A program made the position numbers and the translations under genes. The notes beneath the pieces were generated by a model. The model ran no database searches, was not told the DNA's origin, and saw nothing but the letters and a program-made list of their open reading frames with translations. 64,000 nt of DNA from Thinopyrum elongatum (lineage: Eukaryota; Streptophyta; Magnoliopsida; Poales; Poaceae): the NCBI GenBank assembly GCA_011799875.1, contig CM022299.1, positions 335,900,409-335,964,408 of the forward strand. Reading direction: 5' to 3'. Below, one piece after another: positions 56,367-64,000 of this stretch. Position 1 is the stretch's first letter. Every line of letters starts with the position of its first letter.

Positions 56367-57789
56367 TGATACGTCTCCATCGTATCTACTTTTCCAAACA
56401 CTTTTGCTCTTGTTTTGGACTCTAATTTGCATGATTTGAATGAAACTAACCAGGACTGACGCTGTTTTCAGCAGAATTACCATGGTGTTGTTTTTGTGCA
56501 GAAATAAAAGTTCTCGGAATTGGACGAAACTTTTTGGACATTTTCTGTGGAATAAATAAAAAATACTGGAGTAAAGACCCACTGGAGGGGGCCCACCTGC
56601 TGCCCACGAGGCGCCAGGGCGCGCCCCCCCTGGGCGTGCCCTGGTGGCTTGTGGGGCCCACAAGGCTCTGCTGACCGTCATCTCAAGCCTATAAATTCCT
56701 ATTTCCCGAGAAAAAAATGAGAGAGGAAGTTTCATCGCGTTTCATGATACGGATCCGCCACCACCTCATGTTCTTCATTGGGAGGCTAGATGTGGAGTCC
56801 ATTCGGGTCTCTGGAGAGGGGGATCCTTCGTCATAGTCATCATCAACCATCCTCCATCACCGTTTTCATGATGCTCACCACCGGGAGTGAGTAATTCCTT
56901 CGTAGGCTTGCTGGACGATGATGGATTGGATGAGATTTATCATGTAATCGAGTTAGTTTTGTTAGGAGCTTGATCCCTAGTATCCATTATGTTCATAGAT
57001 TTATGTTGCTATGCCTTTGCTATGCGTAATGCTTGCCACTAGGGCCCGAGTGCCATGATTTAAAATCTGAACCCTTTATATATTCACCAATATATTTGTG
57101 TTCTTGATCCTATCTTGCAAGTTGTATGCACCTATTACGTGTTACGATCCACATACTCCTAGGTGACAATAATTGGGATTCTTTCTGGTGATTACCGTAG
57201 TTTGAGGAGTTCATGAATTCACTATGTGTTAATGCTTTTTTCCGGTTCTCTATTAGAAGGAGGCCTTAATATCCCTTAGTTTCCTTATGGACCCCATTGC
57301 CACGGGAGGGTAGGACAAAAGATGTCATGCAAGTTCTTATCATAAGCACATATGACTATATGCGGAATACATGCCTACATTACATTGATGAATTGGAGCT
57401 AGTTCTGTGTCGCCCTAGGTTATAACTGTTATATGATGAATGTCATACAAAATAATTATCCATCACCGATCCAATGCCTACGATCTTTTCACATACTGAT
57501 CTTGCTAAGTTACTACTGCTGCTGTTGCTACTGTCACAATTGCTACAAAAGTATTACTGCTACTGTTACCGTTACTGTTGCTATCGCTACTACCGCTATC
57601 AAACTATCACATTATTGTGCTACTGATCACTCTCCTGCAGATATTTAGTTTCCAAGTGTGGTTGAATTGACAACTCAACTGCTAATACTTGCAAATATTC
57701 TTTGGCTCGCCTTGTGTCGAATCAATAAATTTGGTTTGAATGCTCTACCCTCGAAAAGTGTTGCGATCCCCTATACTTGTGGGTTATCA
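56367..57789 (+). repeat. 5' LTR (1,423 bp)
   Basis: Starts TGATACGTCTCCATCGTATC and ends CTTGTGGGTTATCA. Colinear with 63064-64000 and with the inverted copy at 26653-27770 plus 55361-55650. Confidence 0.92.
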
Positions 57790-57800
57790 AGACCTTTTTC

Positions 57801-57817
57801 TGGCGCCGTTGCCGGGG
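57801..57817 (+). other. Primer-binding site (tRNA-Asp)
   Basis: TGGCGCCGTTGCCGGGG, complementary to the tRNA-Asp 3' end, 11 bases after the LTR. Confidence 0.9.
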
Positions 57818-57858
57818 AGCATAGATCCATTTGCTGAATCACTTGGGATTTATATCTG

Positions 57859-58536
57859 TTGATCACTATGAAGAATCTGAAGGATGATAGAACCAATATC
57901 GTTCCCTTCAGGACGGGGGGAGGTAAGGAACTGCTATCTAGCTCTGGACTTCATTCACCTTCTGTTTTAAGTAAGCTTACGACACCACCACCTGCTATTA
58001 ATTCTGATATGTCGCAAGTAATTGATGATGCTACTTCTGCTATGAATGATGCTAGTACTTTGCTTGATGAAACTGTGCCACTAGGAGAATTTCTTGATGA
58101 ACAACTTGTTAAAGCTAAAGAATTTGAGAATGCTAAAACTGATGAAGTTATTGAAACTAAAAATTATGAAACACCCGTTCAACCTAGCTCTCCTAGATAT
58201 GAATTGCCTAAGATCCCTGAGGGTTATGTTATGGATGGAGAGACAGCTAGGGAATTTCTCGCTTGCAATGATAGAGATGATCTTAAGAAATTACTATGTA
58301 AGCTAAAATAAAAATATTTGAATGCTAGAATGAAATATGATCCTAAGTTTGCTAGTTCACCTATCTTTGTTACTGATAAGGATTATGAAATTCTCTGTCG
58401 ATCCTGAGTTAATTACTCTGGTTGAATCTTATCCTTTCCATGGTTATGAAACTGAAATCCTTGTGGCACATCTCACTAAATTAAATGATACAGCCACCCT
58501 ATTTGCTCATGAGGAAAAAATTCTCTAATAAAATAA
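57859..58536 (+). pseudogene. Gag-position coding region, degenerate
   Basis: The frame 57859-58311 opens with KNLKDDRTNIVPFR (first in-frame methionines at 57859 and 57868) and contains SDMSQVIDDATSAMNDAS, EFLDEQLVKAKEFENAK and IPEGYVMDGETAREFLACND, ending in a stop at 58309-58311. After a short gap, PKFASSPIFVTDKDYEI and later VESYPFHGYETEILVAHL are still legible in shifted frames up to about 58530. The position right after the primer site and the acidic helical character suggest a gag product, but I see no zinc knuckle and no certain domain. It is broken by several stops and frameshifts. Confidence 0.6.
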
Positions 58537-58559
58537 AAATACCTGAAGCTGAAATCTCC

Positions 58560-59005
58560 ACCATGCTTTCAAACTATTCTTTTAAGGATGGAGTACCTAA
58601 GAAACCAGGAGATCCAGGAATACCAACTATGCCATGCTCCATTAAAAGAAATTAGGTCAAAACTGCTTTATGTGATTTAGGAGCCGGTGTTAGTGTTGTG
58701 CCTTTCTCTTTATATAAAAGACTTGATTTGAATAAACTCACTCCCACTGAAATATCATTTGAATTGGCTGACAAATCAACTGCCATACCTATTGGTGTTC
58801 GTGAGGATGTGCCCGTTGTAGTTGCAAATGTTATGATCTTAACATACTTTGTTATACTTGATATGCCCGAGGACGACAACATGTCGATTATCCTTGGTAT
58901 ACCCTTTTAGAATACTGCAGGGGATGTTATTGATTGCAACAAAAGCAAGGTCACTTTTCATATCAATGGTAATGAGCATACGGTGTACTTTCCGAAGAAA
59001 TAATT
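58560..59005 (+). pseudogene. Retropepsin-like aspartic protease domain, degenerate
   Basis: Reads MPCSIKRN, a TAG at 58653-58655, then VKTALCDLGAGVSVVPFSLY. The active-site segment is D-L-G-A where D-(T/S)-G-A is usual. It continues with KSTAIPIGVREDVPVV, FVILDMPEDDNMSIILGIPF, a second TAG at 58908-58910, then VIDCNKSKVTFHINGNEH. The flap and the ILG motif are recognisable, so this is the protease that would cut the Gag polyprotein. The two stops and the altered active-site neighbour make it inactive as read. Reverse transcriptase would normally follow but does not. Confidence 0.8.
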
Positions 59006-59384
59006 TCAAGTGAATGGTATTAATGTTACTGAAAAGACTCTGACAATTACTATTGGAAGTTTTCAACTCCCTCTTCCTACTGTCAAAAAGAAATATGAAA
59101 CACTTATAACTGGGGAGATGCATATCCCCGTTGAGGTAACATAGTGTTATATGAAGATTCTTTGGTTTCATGTTAATCGAAAATAGTTTATTAATAAGAC
59201 TTGATCAACCTTATTAATGGATTCTTTTTTAGAGGCATGTGGTTGATGAATTTAGTAAACACAACTTTTTACACTCACCTTTCGCTCTCTGTTATTTTTA
59301 GTTAAATGCAATAAAATGCCATGATTATCCTGTTTTCTGAATTATCCGTGCAATAAAAAATAGCCCAAAAAAAGTGCTCAAAAT

Positions 59385-59890
59385 GATCTAAATTTTTTAC
59401 ATTAATTTTTATAGAATATTTAAGAATTTTTGGCATTGAAAACACCCCAGGGGGGTGCCCCAGGTGCCCATGAGGCACCAGGGCACGCCCACCCCCTGGG
59501 TGCGCCCTGGTGACTTGTGGGCCCCAGAGGGAACCCTCACTTATTCCTTTAGCTCACTTCGTCTCTTACCTCTAGAAAAAATTCCTAGTAGCTCTCTCTC
59601 TCTCTCTCGTGTTCTTGCTCCCAAACCTGAGATTTTTTATCTCTTTGCTCGGAGCTCCGTTTCCGAAACTGTTTTGGAGGATTGCTACTTGGTATGTGAC
59701 CCCTCCATTGATCCAATTAGGTTTTGCTCTAGTGGATTATATTTTGCTTAATTAGTTGCCCTTGGTGCTACTGAAAATGAGCTTGCATGTTGAATTCTTT
59801 GAGTTCCAAGTAGTTTGAATGCATGATATAGCCTCTAGACATTCATATGAGTAGTTGCTATCAATCTTGTGAAGTTTTGTTGACATCATT
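59385..59890 (+). other. LTR-like GC block and leader inside the interior
   Basis: The segment 59440-59530 (CCAGGTGCCCATGAGGCACC, GGGTGCGCCCTGGTG, TTGTGGGCCCC) resembles the GC-rich part of the element's own LTR (56586-56660). It is followed by a CT-microsatellite (59593-59608) and a leader up to the ORF starting near 59931. It may be a second transcription start, or a remnant of another LTR. Confidence 0.5.
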
Positions 59891-59930
59891 TTGTGGCCCA
59901 AAAATTTCAGAAATTTGTTCATAAGAAAAA

Positions 59931-60940
59931 TGAACTTCTTTTGGGGGAGTTCTTTGAGGAGGAGGTCCTCAGAATGGTCGTCGAGCGAGAGCTCGATACG
60001 ACAGGCCTATGTTGAACCAAGGTCAAGCTCGGTGCGGACTATCGATATCAAATCATGCCATTGGCCGTGCGATGAGTTCATGATAGGTGCTGGTATTAAG
60101 GAGGAATTTGATCAATATATTCATAACACTGAGCTCGCTCCTTTCCTCGCAGATCAGTGTATTCAGCACTATAATCTCACCCAGTCGTTCACCAAAAGTT
60201 CGAGTACCACTCTCGTGATTCTAGAGTTTTATTTCATCTTTACGATAGAGCTTATGGTATGCCTCTAGAAGAATTATGTCATGCATGCGAAATTCCGTTT
60301 TGAGGTTCACTTGATGAACTACAAAAATCTGATTATCATACGTTCCTTAATAGCCTTTGCAATGGTGAGGACAGAGGAGTCACACAGGCTACAATAAAAA
60401 GTATGCAATTTCCCTCTGTTTGTTACTTTGCACTGTTTAAAGGTAAATGCATTGCTGGTAAACAAGACTGTAGTGCACTATGTGCCCCTGACTTGAGCAC
60501 TATTCATACTGCTCTAATGGGCCACAAATTACAAAATCTTGGGGCAATTGTTGCGCGGAGGCTGCAACAGAACGCTGATAGTGGTCATTTATATGGGGGA
60601 ATTTATGCCTCTCGTGTAGCTGCAAAGCTAGGAGTCTCACCTAGGCCCAATGATCCTGTCCAACTTGATAAATATTTAGATATTGAGGCAATGCGACGCC
60701 GTGATTTTATTAAGGATGAAGCTCAGAACTACGACTATAACCTAATGTTTGATAAAAATCATATTGTATCTATTATTTTGCCTGCACCCGCTCTCTTTGA
60801 TTTTTAGAGTAAACAAAGATATTTCATCTACGAGAGCGAGGCACGCGAGTACAACGCAATAGTAGAAGCCGCTCGTCTGGCTGAGGAGGCTGCGCGGAGA
60901 GCCTCCACGAGTTACCACTTTGATTATTACCCAGCCTAGC
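59931..60940 (+). pseudogene. Second ORF of the LTR element (Athila-ORF1-like?), degenerate
   Basis: From ATG 59931: NFFWGSSLRRRSSEWSS, then RTIDIKSCHWPCDEFM, GIKEEFDQYIHNTELAPFL and a frameshift near 60200. It resumes with FPSVCYFALFKGKCIAGKQD, CAPDLSTIHTALMGHKLQNL, GAIVARRLQQNADSGHLYGG, IYASRVAAKLGVSPRPND and LPAPALFDF, stop at 60805-60807. A tail rich in E/A (EAREYNAIVEAARLAEEAAR) is readable to about 60930. I know this protein type from Triticeae LTR elements, and it resembles the ORF carried by Athila-type elements, but its function is unknown. It is in the place of pol or env. Confidence 0.6.
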
Positions 60941-63063
60941 GATGGTGACTACCAAGCTAGGCAAAAGCCTAAGCTTGGGCTGTACATTTTCTCACCGACA
61001 TTACATTCATGATCACACATTTCATTCCAGCTATTGTTGTTCATCCTTTTTCATTGTATAATCCATGTCAGTTTTAGTTTCTTGCTTTCTTTTTGTGTGT
61101 TTGAAAAACTTAGAGAAAATCCAAAAATATTTCTCGCTTCTTTTCGGTTTTTCTTTCCAGTTTAAATTAGTTATAGTATTAAAATAAAACCCTAAAATAT
61201 TTCTCATTTCTTCATTTGCTTGTTGGGAGCTTTCCCGTGTAAATAGTTTTTCTCGTTTTCCTTCGTTAATTTGCTTTCTTCAAGAAAAACTAAAAACTCC
61301 AAAAATATTTCAGTATGTTTCTCTGAAATTCTTTTCTTTTCTTGAGTCGTCATAAGGAGAAGACCACAATGAAAATGTTGAGTGGCTCTCATATGCATTA
61401 TTATTGATCTAACCAAGAGCCCATATTACCTTGTCTTCTCCTTTGAATAAAATGTTTGCAGATTCCAGCTTAGTCCACGGCACTCTTGCACTATTATTAT
61501 TTTCATATCATTCAGTCGTGCAAGTGAAAGACAATAATGACGATAATGTGATGAAGTAACTGTGGTAAGGAAAGCGGGTATGAACTCAACTAGTTTTTGT
61601 TTTTGTAAATATGTTTAACTTAGTACCCATGATTCAGCATATTATGATTAAACATGTTTATGATGACAATTAGAGATTATAGTTGCTCATGCCATGCTTA
61701 AGTAGCTAGGAGTGGATATTGATTTATCTTGGGTGTCAACATGCATTAAAATGATTATGATGTAGTATGATGATATGTTATCCTCCTCTGAATGTTTCAA
61801 GTGGTTGACTTGGCACATGTTCACACATGTAGTTGTTTCAAAACCAACATAGCCTCCACGATATTTATTTTCATGGTGCTTATATCCTACTCATGCTAGT
61901 ATTCAATGTTAATTATTCACAATGCATGATTATGACCGTTTTCGCTCTCTAGCTGGTCGCTTCTCAATCTATTTGCTAGCCTTCGCCTGTACTAAGAGGG
62001 AATGCTGCTTGTGCATGCAAATCCTTTAAACCAAAGTTGTTCCAGATGAGTCCACTATATCTACCTATATGCGGTATCACTCTGCCGTTCCAAGAAAATT
62101 TGCATGTGCCACCTCTAAATATTCAAATGAACATCTTTTTTGTGTGCCCGTACCGCTCATGAAGCGACAGGGGGTAGTTAGTATCTTCCATGCTAAGCGG
62201 GTTATTCTCATGATGAGTGTTTAATCATTTGTCCTTGCATGAGAGGGGTTGGTAATCGGGATGCCCAGTCCCATGATTAAAATTGCAAAATAATAAAACA
62301 AACTCCCGCGGAAAGTTGTTGGTATGGAGGGCACCCAAGGATTCAGCTAGCCATGGCTTGTGTTTGTTAGTGGAGGGGGAGTAAACTTTACTTTACCGCT
62401 TGGGAACCAACGCTAATTTGTTTAGCATGGAAGATATCAAAAACTCTCAGTCATGACATTGACAGGAAAGGCATACCTCCCAAAATTACATTTATCTCTG
62501 ATTTAAGCATTGAGCTCTGGCACCTTTGCAAATCCCTGCTTGCCTCTCCGAAGGGCCTATCCATTTAATTTTATGTTATTTTACTTTTATTGTTGAGTCA
62601 TCACCTTCTCAAACAAGCACCTGTCCTGAGAGCACTATTGTCATTCTAATGCATTGTGTATAGTTAATATTGTGTGATCATGACTGGATCTTTTCTACCA
62701 TGAATTACAATGTTTAGTCGCTGCTAGAACTTTGGAGGTGCTCTGCATTTATATTTTGCGGTCTCAGAAAGGGCTAGCGAGATACCATGTTGTCATATTA
62801 TATCATGATTCTTTTGACAAAGTGTTGGCATTTGAGATATTTTATTATTGCTCGCTAGTTGATTATGCCATTGATATGAGTGAATATAATTTCTAAGATT
62901 TATCATTTGCATGGTTAGTTATGATTTTTGCTAAAAACTTGGGTATTATTTAAGCATATATATAGATACAAGAACAAAAGAGTTCATAAAAGTTTTCCTT
63001 TATCACTTTCTGTTTGTCAACTGAATTGCTTGAGGACAAGCAATGAGTTAATCTTGGGGGAGT
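60941..63063 (+). other. Non-coding 3' interior of the LTR element
   Basis: About 2.1 kb without a meaningful frame. The part from about 62340 is the homologue of the inverted piece 55651-56366. Ends with the polypurine tract TCTTGGGGGAGT. Confidence 0.8.
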
Positions 63064-64000
63064 TGATACGTCTCTGTCGTATCTACTTTTCCAAACACTT
63101 TTGCTCTTGTTTTGGACTCTAATTTGCATGATTTGAATGAAACTAACCCGGACTGACGCTGTTTTCAGCAGAACTACCATGGTGTTGTTTTTGTGCAGAA
63201 ATAAAACTTCTCAAAATTGAATGAAACTTTTTGGAGTTTTTTATGGAATAATTAAAAAAAATACTGGAGCAAAGACCCACTTGAGATGGGCCACCTGCTG
63301 CCCACGAAGCACCAGGGCGCGACCACCCCCCTGGGCGCACCCTAGTGGCTCGTGGGGCCCATGAGGCTCTGCTGAGCCTAATCTCAAGCCTATAAATTCC
63401 TATTTCCCGAGAAAAAAATAAGAGAGGAAGTTTCATCACGTTTCACGATAAGGAGCCACCGCCACCTACTGTTCTTCATCGGGAGGCCAGATCTGCAGTC
63501 CGTTCGGGGCTCCGGAGAGGGGGATCGTTCGTCATCGTCATCATCAACCATCCTCCATCACCAATTTCATGATGCTCATCGCCGGGAGTGAGTAATTCCT
63601 TCATAGGCTTGCTGGACAGTGATGGATTGGATGAGATTTATCATGTAATCGAGTTAGTTTTGTTAGGGCTTGATCCCTAGTATCCACTATGTTCTGAGAT
63701 TGATGTTGCTATGACTTTGCTATGCTTAATGCTTGTCACTAGGGCCCGAGTGCCATGATTTTAGATCTGAACCGTTTATGTTTTCACGAAAATATTTGTG
63801 TTCTTGATCCTATCTTGCAAGTTGTATGACCTATTACGTGTTATGATCTGCATACCCCAAGGTGACAATAATTGGGATTCTTTTCGGTGATTATCATAGT
63901 TTGAGGAGTTCATGTATTCACTATGTGTTAATGCTTTGTTCTGGTTCTCTATTAAAAGGAGGCCTTAATATCCCTTAGTTACCTTATGGACCTCGCTGCC
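63064..64000 (+). repeat. 3' LTR, first 937 bases
   Basis: Starts TGATACGTCTCTGTCGTATC, preceded by TCTTGGGGGAGT (polypurine position). Follows the 5' LTR to the end of the window. Confidence 0.92.

Larger units (their letters stand above)
56367..64000 (+). mobile_element. LTR retrotransposon with protease and unknown ORF, 3' LTR cut by window end
   Basis: The 5' LTR is 56367-57789 (TGATACG..GGGTTATCA), with a tRNA-Asp primer site at 57801-57817, interior to 63063, and a 3' LTR from 63064 running past the window. The interior encodes a gag-like leader, an aspartic-protease domain and a second unrelated-looking ORF, but no reverse transcriptase or integrase is visible, so it is non-autonomous. 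It is inserted in the interior of a same-family element lying on the other strand (55651-56366). Confidence 0.87.

Noticed and set aside
59455..59751. 98-codon frame starting within the LTR-like GC block
   Set aside because: It crosses the GC block and CT microsatellite and is not aligned with the better supported ORF beginning near 59931.
1..64000. tRNA, rRNA or snRNA genes
   Set aside because: I looked for tRNA box A/B pairs and rRNA motifs; only tRNA-complementary primer sites of retrotransposons were seen.

Overview
This is plant nuclear DNA, almost certainly from a large-genome Triticeae grass (wheat, Aegilops, barley or rye group). The basis is recognition: an Angela/BARE-type Copia LTR, Gypsy LTRs opening TGATACGTCTCC, a large CACTA transposon opening CACTACAAAAAA, Stowaway MITEs, and a layered nested-transposon structure with almost no low-copy genes. 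I see no RNA genes, no CRISPR and no bacterial or organellar sequence. Family assignments come from memory of motifs and sequence logic, not from database searches.

Layout. 1-1530 is the 3' part of a non-autonomous Gypsy-like element. 1531-8400 is mixed sequence without a convincing gene: a hAT element with 8-bp target duplication (2523-3623), a GC-rich block with related inverted ends (4131-5470), a fold-back element (5582-6000), a small MITE (6255-6475) and a direct duplication (7200/7999). 8392-9795 is a Copia fragment with initiator-Met primer site and broken gag. 9796-25096 is a minus-strand Gypsy element with a 3.3-kb LTR, whose other, truncated LTR hosts an Angela-type solo LTR (10336-12149) and a complete 7.0-kb non-autonomous LTR element (12289-19304), both with 5-bp target duplications. 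25097-26652 is a small host-gene island: two Werner-type 3'-5' exonuclease gene pieces on the minus strand, each cut by a retrotransposon. 26653-56366 is the LTR and adjacent interior of a minus-strand LTR element. That LTR is split by a 27.6-kb CACTA transposon (27771-55360; 14-bp matching ends, GCG target duplication). 56367-64000 is a second element of the same LTR family in the opposite orientation, running off the window.

The CACTA element holds subterminal GATGAACAG repeats, tandem duplications, a probable captured F-box/LRR/FBD gene (minus, about 33.0-31.2 kb) and a multi-exon plant-transposase-like gene (plus, about 48.3-53.8 kb) that carries a frameshift and three internal TAG stops. 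I find no main TNP2-type transposase, so it looks non-autonomous.

How parts work together: nearly everything is a record of insertion into insertion. I did not find a convincing new functional system. The best leads are the CACTA cargo and its internal tandem array, where two Stowaway insertions can be dated relative to the duplication from paralogous empty sites; the stop-codon pattern fitting cytosine deamination; and the disrupted exonuclease pair.
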